Shown: positions 8,415 through 18,791 of the stretch, piece by piece | Layout of the letters: each line of letters begins with the position of its first letter | Numbering within the stretch: position 1 is the stretch's first letter | DNA from: Cognatishimia coralii | GTDB lineage: Bacteria; Pseudomonadota; Alphaproteobacteria; Rhodobacterales; Rhodobacteraceae | DNA: 64,000 bases | Direction of reading: 5' to 3' | Assembly: GCF_037478305.1 (NCBI RefSeq) | Contig: NZ_JBBGAZ010000001.1 | Location: forward strand, 868,001-932,000 | Position numbers and translations under genes: made by a program | Notes under the pieces: model-generated | The model's input: only the letters and a program-made list of their open reading frames with translations | What the model was told of the DNA's origin: nothing | Databases searched by the model: none

Positions 8415-10409
8415 GTGATCACGCCCCATAATGAAAGCCCACACGCCGAGGACCAAAATCCTCGGCGTGTTTTTGTCTATAACGGCGGCTTTCTGTGGCA
8501 ACGGCGCCTGCGGCGGATCATGCGATTGGCTGGCTATCCCATTGCATTGGGGCGCCCCCGCGAAGGTGATCTGGTGGGCGTATGGGGACAAAGCCCCATC
8601 GCGCCACGAGGTGAAGCCATGGCTGCGCGCTATGACGTCCCGCTTTTGCGCGTCGAGGATGCCTTTTTGCGCTCTCTTCACCCGGGCCGCGCAGGAGAGC
8701 CTCCGATGGGGATCCTTATCGATCAATCGGGCGTTCACTTTGACGGGCGCACGCCCAGCGATCTGGAAACGCTCTTGGCCACGCATCCTCTTGATGACGC
8801 AGCGCTTTTGACCCGTGCCCGCGCCGCGATTGAGCGGATTCAGGACGCGCATCTCAGCAAATACAACGCATTTCTGCCCGACGCCCCTGCCCCCCAGCCG
8901 GGCTATGTCCTCGTCATCGACCAGACCCGTGATGACGCTGCGGTGCGCGCCTCTGGCGCAACGGATGCCGACTTTCAAGAAATGCTGGTGATGGCGCAAG
9001 AGGAGCATCCCGGTGTGCCTGTGCTGATCAAAACCCATCCAGAGACCCAGCAAGGGTTTCGCGAGGGGTATTTCGGCCAAAAGGATGTGAACGAACGGGT
9101 CAAACTTTGGGATCAACCGATTTCGCCCTGGGTGCTGTTTGAAGGCGCCGTTGGCGTTTATACGATATCCTCGCAAATGGGGTTTGAAGCGATCTACGCA
9201 GGCCATAAACCACGCGTTTTTGGCCAGCCGTTTTATGCAGGTTGGGGACTGACCTCTGACCAAAACGCGCCAGCGCGGCGGCAGCGGGTTTTGACCAAAG
9301 CCCAACTCTTTGCCGCCGCGATGATGCTATACCCGACATGGTACGATCCATTGCGAGACCAGCTTTGCGAGATCGAAGACGTGATCGGCGCGCTGGAGGC
9401 GCAAGCACGGGCGTGGCGCGAAGACCATCAAGGCTGGACAGGCGACAACATAAGACTCTGGAAACGCGGGCATTTTCAGAAGTTTTTCGGTGGCACAAAG
9501 CGAATGGGTTTTGGCAAAGCAAAACCAGAGCGCCCCGCGATGGTCTGGGGCGCCAGCGATCAGGACGCCACCCGCGTCGAGGACGGCTTCCTTAGATCGC
9601 GAGGTCTAGGCGCCGAGTTGGTCCCGCCTTTATCGCTGATCCTTGACCGTTCGGGGATTTACTTTGACCCCTCTCGCCCCTCAGATTTGGAAACGCTGAT
9701 CTCCAAACGCGCACGCCTCTCGCCTGCCCAAACACAGCGCGCCGCGCGTTTGATCGAGGCGATCACGGCCCATCATCTCAGCAAATATAATCTGGATGGG
9801 CAACTCCCTTCCCTGCCCGAAGGTCACCGAATTCTCGTGCCCGGTCAGGTCGAGGACGATGCCTCTATCCTCTTAGGAGCAGGCGAGATCCGCACAAATC
9901 TTGACCTGCTAACCGCAGTGCGCGAGGCCAACTCGGACGCGGTGATTATCTATAAAGAACATCCCGATGTGGTCGCAGGTCTGCGTGCAGGCAAGGTCGA
10001 GAACGCCGGTGACATCGCGGATGTTGTCATCAAGGATGCGAATATCTCGGCCCTGCTCGCCGAGGTTCAGGAGGTGCATACAATGACCTCTCTCACCGGA
10101 TTTGAGGCGCTGATGCGGGGGCTGCCTGTGACGACATATGGCGCGCCATTCTATGCGGGCTGGGGGCTCACGCGGGACATGTCCGAGGTGCCCGAGCGCC
10201 GCACAGCAAGACCGAGCCTTGAAGGTTTGGTCCATGCCTGCCTTATCGACTACCCGCGCTTTTTTGATGCCAAGGTAGGCTTGCCCTGCTCCGTTGAACA
10301 CGCTGTGAACTTGCTGAAATCAGGCGAAATCGCCCATCCGGGTCGCCTGAACCGTTTGCTGTCTAAGGCACAGGGGGTCTTTGCCAGCTATCAGCACCTC
10401 TGGCGTTAA
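8415..10409 (+). CDS. kpsC: Capsule polysaccharide biosynthesis protein KpsC (dual beta-Kdo transferase)
   Basis: At 664 residues this has the double-domain form of KpsC, which extends the poly-Kdo linker on lyso-phosphatidylglycerol in ABC-dependent capsules. The two homologous halves can be read directly: DAFLRSLHPG then LIDQSGVHFD then RTPSDLETLL in the first, DGFLRSRGLG then LILDRSGIYFD then RPSDLETLI in the second. Each half also carries a HP(E/D) motif (KTHPETQQG, KEHPDVVAG) and a (S/T)S-x-x-GFEA motif followed by PFYAGWGLT. Translation starts at GTG 8415, two bases after the lipoprotein gene. Its end overlaps convergent ribD by four bases. Confidence 0.92.
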   Translation: MITPHNESPHAEDQNPRRVFVYNGGFLWQRRLRRIMRLAGYPIALGRPREGDLVGVWGQSPIAPRGEAMAARYDVPLLRVEDAFLRSLHPGRAGEPPMGILIDQSGVHFDGRTPSDLETLLATHPLDDAALLTRARAAIERIQDAHLSKYNAFLPDAPAPQPGYVLVIDQTRDDAAVRASGATDADFQEMLVMAQEEHPGVPVLIKTHPETQQGFREGYFGQKDVNERVKLWDQPISPWVLFEGAVGVYTISSQMGFEAIYAGHKPRVFGQPFYAGWGLTSDQNAPARRQRVLTKAQLFAAAMMLYPTWYDPLRDQLCEIEDVIGALEAQARAWREDHQGWTGDNIRLWKRGHFQKFFGGTKRMGFGKAKPERPAMVWGASDQDATRVEDGFLRSRGLGAELVPPLSLILDRSGIYFDPSRPSDLETLISKRARLSPAQTQRAARLIEAITAHHLSKYNLDGQLPSLPEGHRILVPGQVEDDASILLGAGEIRTNLDLLTAVREANSDAVIIYKEHPDVVAGLRAGKVENAGDIADVVIKDANISALLAEVQEVHTMTSLTGFEALMRGLPVTTYGAPFYAGWGLTRDMSEVPERRTARPSLEGLVHACLIDYPRFFDAKVGLPCSVEHAVNLLKSGEIAHPGRLNRLLSKAQGVFASYQHLWR

Positions 10410-11500
10410 GGGCGACGCCAAACGCTCATGATGTCATCGCCAACACGCTCTTGCGTCGCAAGCTTAAGGCGTGGGGCTTCGGCCATTTTCTGAACCCCCA
10501 AAGCGCCAATACCCGGATGCCCCTCAGCCCCAAGCGCCAGACCGGCCGTAAAGACGATCAGTTGATCCACCAACCCCGCCTGCAGCAAAGACGCCGCAAG
10601 AGACCCGCCGCCTTCACAGAAAACACGCGTAAGCCCCTGCGCCCCAAGCGCCGTGAGCAGAGCGCCCGGATCAAGCTGAGCCCCGTTTAGGTCACACGGC
10701 AGCAGGGTCGCGCCGGCCACTGACCAGCTTGTCTTACGCGCCTCCAACGCGTCGGGCCCATGCACCAGCCAAACAGGCACATCCCGCGCGGTTTTGGCCA
10801 AAACACTGTCCATCGGCAGATCCAGACGACGGCTGGCCACCACGCGCACCGGTTGATGCGCAATGCCCATGTCACGCACGGTCAAAGAGGGATCATCGGC
10901 CCGCGCTGTGCCTCCGCCTACAAGCACTGCATCGTGATTGGCCCGCTGCGCATGAACGCGACGCCGCGCCTCGGGACCTGTGATCCATTTGCTTTCGCCA
11001 GTCGCCGTGGCGATCCGCCCATCCAGCGTCATGGCGAGTTTCAGAGTTACAAAGGGCCGCCCCGCGTCGGTTTTCAGGAAAAAGCCCTTTAGATCCCAAG
11101 CCGCCTCGTCCGCCAAGACGCCTGTGGTCACGTCAATCCCCGCATCCTCTAGCATCTTGAGGCCACGCCCAGACACCCGCGGGTCATTATCTCTGAGCGC
11201 CACAACCACGCGCGCGACGCCCGCCTTGATCAGCGCCTCTGCGCAAGGCGGGGTTTTTCCATAATGAGAACAAGGCTCTAAAGTGACATAGACCGTTGCC
11301 CCCAAAGCGGCCGCGCCCGCTTGCGTCAATGCCTGAGGTTCCGCATGCGGCCGTCCGCCAGGGGCCGTGGTGCCGCGACCGACGATGCGCCCGTCTTTGA
11401 CGATGACGCATCCCACAGCCGGATTAGGCCAGCAAAGCCCCTGCCCGCGTCGCCCCAACGTGAGGGCGAGCGCCATGTACCTTTTGTCGTCGTGGATCAA
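10406..11500 (-). CDS. ribD: Bifunctional diaminohydroxyphosphoribosylaminopyrimidine deaminase / 5-amino-6-(5-phosphoribosylamino)uracil reductase
   Basis: The 364-residue enzyme carries out the second and third steps of riboflavin synthesis. The N-terminal deaminase has the zinc motif HAEPQ (GGRPHAEPQAL) and PCSHYGKTPPC; the C-terminal reductase begins around residue 145 with FVTLKLAMTLDGRIAT and continues with SKWITGPEARRRVH and CEGGGSLAASLL. The start overlaps the nrdR stop (ATGA). It is separated from ribE and the rest of the riboflavin genes by the opposite-strand capsule cassette. Confidence 0.96.
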   Translation of the reverse strand: MIHDDKRYMALALTLGRRGQGLCWPNPAVGCVIVKDGRIVGRGTTAPGGRPHAEPQALTQAGAAALGATVYVTLEPCSHYGKTPPCAEALIKAGVARVVVALRDNDPRVSGRGLKMLEDAGIDVTTGVLADEAAWDLKGFFLKTDAGRPFVTLKLAMTLDGRIATATGESKWITGPEARRRVHAQRANHDAVLVGGGTARADDPSLTVRDMGIAHQPVRVVASRRLDLPMDSVLAKTARDVPVWLVHGPDALEARKTSWSVAGATLLPCDLNGAQLDPGALLTALGAQGLTRVFCEGGGSLAASLLQAGLVDQLIVFTAGLALGAEGHPGIGALGVQKMAEAPRLKLATQERVGDDIMSVWRRP

Positions 11501-11964
11501 TCTTCGGGCTTCACGTCTGGCCGCAGCTCTGAGACGAATTTGTCGAAATCATCCGCCGCTTGGAAGTTTTTATAGACCGAGGCAAAGCGCACATAGGCGA
11601 CCGTGTCGATGCGCGCGAGGGCTTCCATGACGATCTCGCCGATGGTCTTGGACGGGATATCGGTTTCGCCCATGCTTTCCAGACGGCGCACGATGCCAGA
11701 GATCATCTGATCGATGCGCTCTGGTTCCAGCGGGCGTTTTTGCAGAGCGATGCGGATCGAGCGTTCCAGCTTGTCACGGTCGAAATCTTCGCGACGGCCG
11801 CTGGATTTCACCACCACCAGATCGCGCAGCTGCACGCGTTCATAGGTGGTAAACCGGCCCCCACAGGACGGACAAAACCGACGCCGCCGGATCGAGACAT
11901 GATCCTCTGCAGGGCGTGAATCCTTTACCTGGGTGTCAACATTTCCGCAAAATGGGCAGCGCAT
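11497..11964 (-). CDS. nrdR: Transcriptional repressor NrdR
   Basis: The 155-residue regulator represses ribonucleotide reductase genes in response to ATP/dATP. The N-terminal zinc ribbon has CPFC (Cys3, Cys6) and CPSC (Cys31, Cys34), followed by RRRFCPSCGGRFTTYERV; the ATP-cone follows with VVKSSGRREDFDRDKL and ISGIVRRLESMGE. It is co-transcribed with ribD (four-base overlap), a linkage common in proteobacteria. The 124-base gap upstream has a single DnaA-box-like TTATCCACA (12016-12024) but no recognisable NrdR box. Confidence 0.97.
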   Translation of the reverse strand: MRCPFCGNVDTQVKDSRPAEDHVSIRRRRFCPSCGGRFTTYERVQLRDLVVVKSSGRREDFDRDKLERSIRIALQKRPLEPERIDQMISGIVRRLESMGETDIPSKTIGEIVMEALARIDTVAYVRFASVYKNFQAADDFDKFVSELRPDVKPED

Positions 11965-12088
11965 TGTGGTCCCCCAACCTTCAACTCTGTCAATCGTATT
12001 GGGGCGTTCCCCCAGTTATCCACAGGCACTATAGGGGCTATACTTCACTTTGGGTAGAGGGGAATTTCACCCCCCAGATAAAGCGTAA

Positions 12089-12502
12089 CTACGCGTTAAA
12101 GTGAGAGGCAATTCGGCGGGTATGGGGCGCGTTTCGGTGTTCAAACACATAGATCCCCTGCCATGTGCCCAGCATCATTTGCCCGTTCTGAACAGGGATC
12201 GACAGGCTGACGGGCATCATGGCCGCTTTGATATGGGCGGGCATGTCATCAGGGCCTTCGTAAGTGTGTGTCAGATAGGACATCGAAGGATCCGTCGTCG
12301 GAGGCACCAAACGGTGGAAATAGTTCTGCAGATCCGTTTGCACTTCGGGATCGGCGTTTTCCTGAAAAAGCAGGCTGGCCGAGGTGTGGCGGATCATCAG
12401 GGTTAATAGCCCATCGCCTGCGCCCACACAGGTGCGCGCCACGTCACGTGTGATTTCGTAAAGGCCAGCACCTTGCGTCTGGATTGTCAGCTCTTGGATC
12501 AT
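12089..12502 (-). CDS. YjbQ family protein (UPF0047)
   Basis: A small cytosolic protein of 137 residues in the YjbQ/UPF0047 family, whose E. coli member has been reported to have weak thiamine-phosphate synthase activity; the physiological role is unsettled. The motif set is clear: LLTLMIRHTSASLLFQENADPEV in the middle (quoted in part), SYLTHTYEGPDDMPAHIKA, and the C-terminal LGTWQGIYVFEHRN with a conserved histidine and glutamate. It is transcribed divergently from the secreted glycanase at 12630, with a CtrA-like site and a long inverted repeat between. Confidence 0.9.
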   Translation of the reverse strand: MIQELTIQTQGAGLYEITRDVARTCVGAGDGLLTLMIRHTSASLLFQENADPEVQTDLQNYFHRLVPPTTDPSMSYLTHTYEGPDDMPAHIKAAMMPVSLSIPVQNGQMMLGTWQGIYVFEHRNAPHTRRIASHFNA

Positions 12503-12540
12503 AGAGAGACCCTGATACGGGCAACGACCAAAGGCAAGGC

Positions 12541-12607
12541 GTTAACCATAATCTCGGAAATTTGTTAACTTTTGCGCACCAGCGCGAATAGTTAACAAAA
12601 CCTTAAC
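12541..12607. promoter_or_regulatory. CtrA-like box and long inverted repeat
   Basis: TTAACAAAACCTTAAC (12592-12607) exactly fits the TTAA-N7-TTAA consensus of the alphaproteobacterial response regulator CtrA, 22 bases before the GH16 gene. A half-site TTAACCAT lies at 12542-12549. Overlapping them is an inverted repeat with perfect 10-base arms TTTGTTAACT (12561-12570) and AGTTAACAAA (12590-12599) and an inner near-match TTTGCGC/GCGCGAA. The sequence match is direct; binding by CtrA is inferred. Confidence 0.6.
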
Positions 12608-12629
12608 GCCAAAACCCAACGAGGCCGCG

Positions 12630-13352
12630 ATGCTGAAACGCGCTCTGCTGTGCTCTGCCCTGAGCACTGCCACCCCTGTGCTGTGCAATGCTCAAGCCGT
12701 TGACGGTTTTGACGAGAGCTTTCGCAGCCTGAGCCCTTCAATGTGGCATGTGGCGCAATATGACTTTAGTCACTCCAGCTTTGACACAGATTGGCGGCGC
12801 GCCCGCGTCAGCATCAACCACGGTCTGCGCCTGAGCCTTGCGCCCCATGCAGGCGGGCTGAACCACTTTGCTGGCGGCTCTGTTCGTACGTTAGAAACGC
12901 TTCACTACGGGCGCTATTCGGTGCAGATCCAACCCGCAAAGGGCGACGGGCTCGTGACTGGGTTTTTCACCTATACCGGCCCTTACTACGGCACGCGTCA
13001 TGACGAGATCGATATCGAGTTTCTGGGCAAAGACACGACTAAACTGCATGTTGCCTGGTTCGTGGACGGTCAACTGCGTGAACGCGATATTCCGCTCGGG
13101 TTTGACGCCGCTACGTGTCTGCACACCTATGAATTTGACTGGCACCCCAAAGGGATAGACTGGTTTGTGAATGGCAGGAAGGTCTTTGCCATAGACGCCG
13201 ATATCCCGCGTATCCCGGGGCGGCTCTATGCCAATATCTGGGCGGTGGACCCCTCTATTGCCAATTGGGCGGGGCGCGCAGACCCCGCGTTGCAGGCCAC
13301 CTCTGTGATCAAATCGATCAGCTTTCGCCCCTATCAGATCCCAGAGTCTTAG
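12630..13352 (+). CDS. Secreted glycoside hydrolase family 16 protein (ExoK-like)
   Basis: A 240-residue protein with an N-terminal signal peptide (MLKRALLCSA start, cleavage probably after LCNAQA near residue 23). The catalytic signature of GH16 endoglycanases, E-x-D-x-E, is present as Glu126-Ile-Asp128-Ile-Glu130 in DEIDIEFLGKD. Downstream elements (YEFDWHPKGIDWFVNGR) also fit the family. Such enzymes trim beta-glucans or acidic exopolysaccharides, as ExoK does for succinoglycan; the actual substrate cannot be read here. A CtrA-like box lies just upstream, and the gene ends overlapping the convergent SRPBCC gene by four bases. Confidence 0.88.
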   Translation: MLKRALLCSALSTATPVLCNAQAVDGFDESFRSLSPSMWHVAQYDFSHSSFDTDWRRARVSINHGLRLSLAPHAGGLNHFAGGSVRTLETLHYGRYSVQIQPAKGDGLVTGFFTYTGPYYGTRHDEIDIEFLGKDTTKLHVAWFVDGQLRERDIPLGFDAATCLHTYEFDWHPKGIDWFVNGRKVFAIDADIPRIPGRLYANIWAVDPSIANWAGRADPALQATSVIKSISFRPYQIPES

Positions 13353-13882
13353 GCGCCCTCAACCAGCTTTTTCAGATTGTTAAGACCCTGCTCATAATCC
13401 GGCCCAACCCAGCCATCCATCATCAGGCCCATCCAGCGAAACATCGGGTTATTGCCATTGTCAGAGGTAAAGCCCCAGGTGACCGCTGTGCCACCCTCTG
13501 CGGCGACCAGATTAAAATAGGCCGTGGCCGTACCCATCTCACCGAAATCCAAGGCCGTGACCAGACGCCGAGGATCTTGCGCCTCGATGATAATCATATT
13601 GCCAGAGCCAACCTGCGGATGTTCGGACTGCCAGCTCATCGCCGCGCCGACGCCTTCGGGGACATCATTGAACGCAAGCTGGATGTCAGGGTCGCGGTCG
13701 AGCCATGGCGACCAGGACTGATTGGCGCGGAGGTTCGCGATATAGGGAAAGATCACTTCGGGCGCTGCATTCATTGTCACCGTGCGCGCAACAGAGGTCT
13801 CCTTTGGCAAAAGAAACGCCCCGCCGACGAAGATCACGGCCAGTAAAACGAGCAGGCGAACAACCCATTTGATGATACGCAT
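13349..13882 (-). CDS. SRPBCC (START-like) family protein with N-terminal membrane anchor
   Basis: A 177-residue protein with one N-terminal hydrophobic segment (residues about 6-26, WVVRLLVLLAVIFVGGAFLL) followed by a polyketide-cyclase/START-type fold: the domain begins SVARTVTMNAAPEVIFPYIA, then NQSWSPWLDRDPD, and ends with a long amphipathic helix YEQGLNNLKKLVE. Members bind small hydrophobic ligands, but no specific function can be assigned. It stands alone, convergent with the GH16 gene and upstream of a small membrane ORF on the same strand. Confidence 0.75.
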   Translation of the reverse strand: MRIIKWVVRLLVLLAVIFVGGAFLLPKETSVARTVTMNAAPEVIFPYIANLRANQSWSPWLDRDPDIQLAFNDVPEGVGAAMSWQSEHPQVGSGNMIIIEAQDPRRLVTALDFGEMGTATAYFNLVAAEGGTAVTWGFTSDNGNNPMFRWMGLMMDGWVGPDYEQGLNNLKKLVEGA

Positions 13883-13942
13883 AACACGCTCCCCTCTTAA
13901 CCCTGAGAAGCTTATATCATGAGGTCGCCAAATCGCGAAAAG

Positions 13943-14229
13943 TCAGTGGGTCGGCTTGCGGATGATCACGCGGGCAAGGATCCACGACAGGATCAAAACG
14001 ATGATCAAATAGATCAGGATCGGAATGCCGCCCATGAAAGAAGCCACAAGAACAAAGGCATAGAGGCTATTGGCCATTTCAGCGAGCCAGCCCCAATCCG
14101 GCGAGCAAGCCGCAACCTGCATGGAGCCTTCGTTCCAGCCGCTACAGCGGGACATGATCCAGATGGGCACAGCAAAGCTGAGAAAAAGAAAGGCGAGGAA
14201 TACTCCTCGCCGTTTCCATTTGTATGTCA

Positions 14230-14230
<1 letters not shown>
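13943..14230 (-). CDS. Small two-helix membrane protein of unknown function
   Basis: A 95-residue ORF starting at GTG, whose first base is the last base of the rpoD stop codon. It opens with a basic stretch and a hydrophobic segment (GVFLAFLFLSFAVPIWIM), has a cysteine-containing polar middle, and a strong second membrane helix near the C-terminus (IPILIYLIIVLILSWILA) ending in basic residues, as a real membrane protein would. The oddity is that codons 8-15 coincide with the rpoD terminator hairpin. If transcription stops there, the gene needs read-through; a shorter start at Met26 gives 70 residues and lies after the hairpin. I do not recognise the family. Confidence 0.5.
14184..14211 (-). 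terminator. Rho-independent terminator after rpoD
   Basis: A perfect 8-bp stem (14192-14199 with 14204-14211) with an ATAC loop is followed on the minus strand by TTTCTTTTTCTC. It lies 18 bases beyond the rpoD stop and inside the small membrane ORF that overlaps that stop. Confidence 0.85.
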
Positions 14231-16212
<1,982 letters not shown>

Positions 16213-16336
16213 GTTCTGCTCCTACACCTGAGTCTCGGGTGATTCGTTGACACGAATCAATAGCGTGATTCTGTGATTCGCACACCCAGATAACCCCGAT
16301 TTCTTTATCAATTCTTCACCAAACGTGATGATGTGA

Positions 16337-18283
16337 TCATGACTTGCGTTTGGTAAAGCTAATCTTCTCCATCAGCGCGTCCAGTGCGGCACGCTCGTCT
16401 TTGTCGATGGCGGCGCCATTGTCGCCCACCAAGTATTCTGCAGAATCTTCCTGAAGGCTGCGCACCGCTTGGTCGCGCTCCTTTGCGGCTTGGCTGAGAC
16501 GCCATGTGACGGCCTCATCCGCGATCTCTGTCAGGTTTTCCTCTGCTTCGGCAATTTCAGCGCTTAGACCGGCCTCGGAGCTCAGTTTTCGCAGTTCCTC
16601 GGAAATGGTCAGACGCGCGCAGTCTACATCCCCCTTGCGGCGCAACGGGGGTGCAAGACGCACATGTGGATTGCCCATCAGGAAATCAAGGGCTTCGGGG
16701 CCCATTGAGTCCTCAACAACGGTTTTTAGATCGGTGACTCCGCGATGGGCCTGCCGCAGCAAGAGATCCCGCAGAAAGTTGTGGTCTTGATCATCACAGG
16801 TGAGGTTTTCCAAACCGGCCTCAAATTCATCCAGAACGGCAGGGGTTGCGATGATGGACGCAAGGATGACCGCCTCGCGCATATGGCGCTGGCGTGCCTC
16901 ATCGGCCGAGACCAAAAGCGAGGCTTTGGTCGACGCCTGCGCGCCGCTGGGCGCTCCCCATTTGCCGCGGGGCTTGAAGCCGCCTTTTGCACCGCCGCGC
17001 TGGGGTCGGAATAGCTGCCAGCGCAGGTCTTTGATCGTCTCGCCATAATGGGCGCGGATGGACGGGTCTTTGATCAGTTTGATCTTGGCACGCAGAGCCT
17101 TGTCCAACGCCGCTTTGCGTTCGGGGCTGTCAAAGACCTTGCCTTCGATTTCGCGCTGCCAGAGCAGGTCCACCATGGGCCGCGCCTGATCCAGAATGGT
17201 CTGCATGGCCTTGGTGCCGCCGGATTTAATCACGTCATCAGGGTCTTGGCCCTCGGGCATAATCGCAAAGCGCAGGCTTTGGCCTGCCTCTAGCATCGGC
17301 AAGGCCAAATCGATCAGGCGCATGGCTGCGCGTATGCCAGCTTTGTCGCCATCCAAAGCGACAATCGGCTCAGGCGACATGCGCCACAAAAGCTGGAGTT
17401 GGTTTTCGGTGATCGCCGTGCCCAAAGGCGCAACGGAGGACGTGAACCCGGCCTCAGCCAGAGCGATGACGTCCATATAACCCTCGGCCACCACCAAAGG
17501 CTGACCTTTGCCCGCGGCGGCACGGGCGTCCTTGTGGTTATAAAGGCTCCGCCCCTTATCAAAGATCGCGGTCTCCGGTCCGTTCAGGTATTTCGCGCGG
17601 GCATTTGGATCAAGCGCCCTGCCCCCCAGCGAAATGCAACGCCCGCGAGCGTCGCGAATGGGAAAGATGATCCGGCTGCGGAACCGGTCATAAGGCGCGC
17701 GGCCATCGTCGGGCACGGCAGCCAGCCCTGCATCAATTACAAGCTTGGGATCGATGCCCTTGCCTGTGAGATGCTTAAAGACCGCGTTGCCTTCAGGCGC
17801 GTAGCCGATGCCGAATTTGTCTTGTGTGTCCTGAGACATGCCGCGCCGCTCAAGATAGGCGCGCGCCTCAGCGGCTGCACCGGTTTTGAGGGCCATGCGA
17901 TAGAATTGCACCGCCTGCTCCATCACCTCGACAAGCTGGCCGTGACGGTCGGCCTTTTCCTGCGCACGGGGATCGCGGTCGGGCATTTGCATGCCGGCCT
18001 CATCCGCGAGGATTTTTACGGCCTCCATGAAACCGACATTCTCGGTTTCCTGCACAAATTTAAAGGCATCCCCTTTGGCGTGACAGCCAAAGCAATAGTA
18101 AAAGCCTTTGCTGTCATCCACATGAAAAGACGCGGTTTTTTCGTGGTGAAAAGGGCACGGTGCCCACATGTCACCCTTACCGGGATTAGACTTGCGGCTC
18201 TCCCATTGCACTTTGCGCCCCACCACCTGAACCAGGCTGGTGCGGCTGCGCAATTCATCCATGAATCCGGGAGGCAGGCTCAT
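16337..18283 (-). CDS. dnaG: DNA primase DnaG
   Basis: The 648-residue primase makes RNA primers at the replication fork. The N-terminal CHC2 zinc domain shows CPFHHEKTASFHV and YYCFGCHAKGDAFKF (Cys, His, Cys, Cys ligands); the catalytic core has FGIGYAPEG, FPIRDARGRCISLGGRAL and the TOPRIM residues in VVAEGYMDVIALAEAGF and VALDGDKAGIRAAMR. The C-terminal helicase-interaction domain is divergent, as in other alphaproteobacteria. It precedes rpoD in the same direction. Confidence 0.97.
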   Translation of the reverse strand: MSLPPGFMDELRSRTSLVQVVGRKVQWESRKSNPGKGDMWAPCPFHHEKTASFHVDDSKGFYYCFGCHAKGDAFKFVQETENVGFMEAVKILADEAGMQMPDRDPRAQEKADRHGQLVEVMEQAVQFYRMALKTGAAAEARAYLERRGMSQDTQDKFGIGYAPEGNAVFKHLTGKGIDPKLVIDAGLAAVPDDGRAPYDRFRSRIIFPIRDARGRCISLGGRALDPNARAKYLNGPETAIFDKGRSLYNHKDARAAAGKGQPLVVAEGYMDVIALAEAGFTSSVAPLGTAITENQLQLLWRMSPEPIVALDGDKAGIRAAMRLIDLALPMLEAGQSLRFAIMPEGQDPDDVIKSGGTKAMQTILDQARPMVDLLWQREIEGKVFDSPERKAALDKALRAKIKLIKDPSIRAHYGETIKDLRWQLFRPQRGGAKGGFKPRGKWGAPSGAQASTKASLLVSADEARQRHMREAVILASIIATPAVLDEFEAGLENLTCDDQDHNFLRDLLLRQAHRGVTDLKTVVEDSMGPEALDFLMGNPHVRLAPPLRRKGDVDCARLTISEELRKLSSEAGLSAEIAEAEENLTEIADEAVTWRLSQAAKERDQAVRSLQEDSAEYLVGDNGAAIDKDERAALDALMEKISFTKRKS

Positions 18284-18332
18284 GCGCTACTATAGGAATG
18301 GGCAGGCTTGAATGTCCAGAAGCCTCGGGCGC

Positions 18333-18677
18333 TTATTCGCTTGCCTCGGCGTCGTCCTGCGGCAAGCAGCTGGCTTTAAAGGCCTCACCTGCTGCACCCG
18401 GAACCACCGCCTCTTCGGGAAGCGAATAGAAATAGGTCACCAAAGTCGGCACACCCGCGTGATAACGTTCATCCACGGCTTTGCGGCCACGGGTTAGAAG
18501 GCGCGTCGTGCGACGCTCGGATTTACCGTCCTGGCGATATTCCGCAATCAGATCAGAGATCTCGGCCATCGCGAGGCAATCTTCTTCGGAAATCTTGGCG
18601 GCACTTTCGCTGACCACATCCTCAGCCAACAGAGGGCTTGCGGCCATCATCAGAACAAAGCTTATGGTCTTGCGCAT
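18333..18677 (-). CDS. Exported hypothetical protein
   Basis: A 114-residue ORF with a good signal peptide (MRKTISFVLMMAASPLLAEDV, cleavage likely after LLA). The mature part is charged and helical, has two cysteines (in EEDCLAMAEI and ASCLPQDD) that could form a disulfide, and no motif I recognise. It has a plausible AAAGGAGTGAG ribosome-binding site just before the ATG. It lies between gdhA and dnaG on the same strand, with the gdhA terminator upstream, so it is probably its own transcription unit. Confidence 0.65.
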   Translation of the reverse strand: MRKTISFVLMMAASPLLAEDVVSESAAKISEEDCLAMAEISDLIAEYRQDGKSERRTTRLLTRGRKAVDERYHAGVPTLVTYFYSLPEEAVVPGAAGEAFKASCLPQDDAEASE

Positions 18678-18742
18678 CTCTCACTCCTTTACAGGTGGTG
18701 TTCTGTTTGTGCCCAGCGCGTGCGTGTTTCGCAAGGGGGAAT

Positions 18743-18771
18743 AAAAAAGGGGCACCCTCAGGACGCCCCTT
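18743..18771 (-). terminator. Rho-independent terminator after the glutamate dehydrogenase gene
   Basis: A 7-bp GC-rich stem (18747-18753 with 18765-18771), extendable inward through wobble pairs, is followed on the minus strand by TTTTTTATT. It lies 20 bases past the dehydrogenase stop. Confidence 0.85.
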
Positions 18772-18791
18772 CTCGCAAAACTTTGACAGGC

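Noticed and set aside
12016..12024. DnaA box TTATCCACA
   Set aside because: Only one copy, with no AT-rich unwinding region or other boxes nearby; not evidence of an origin.
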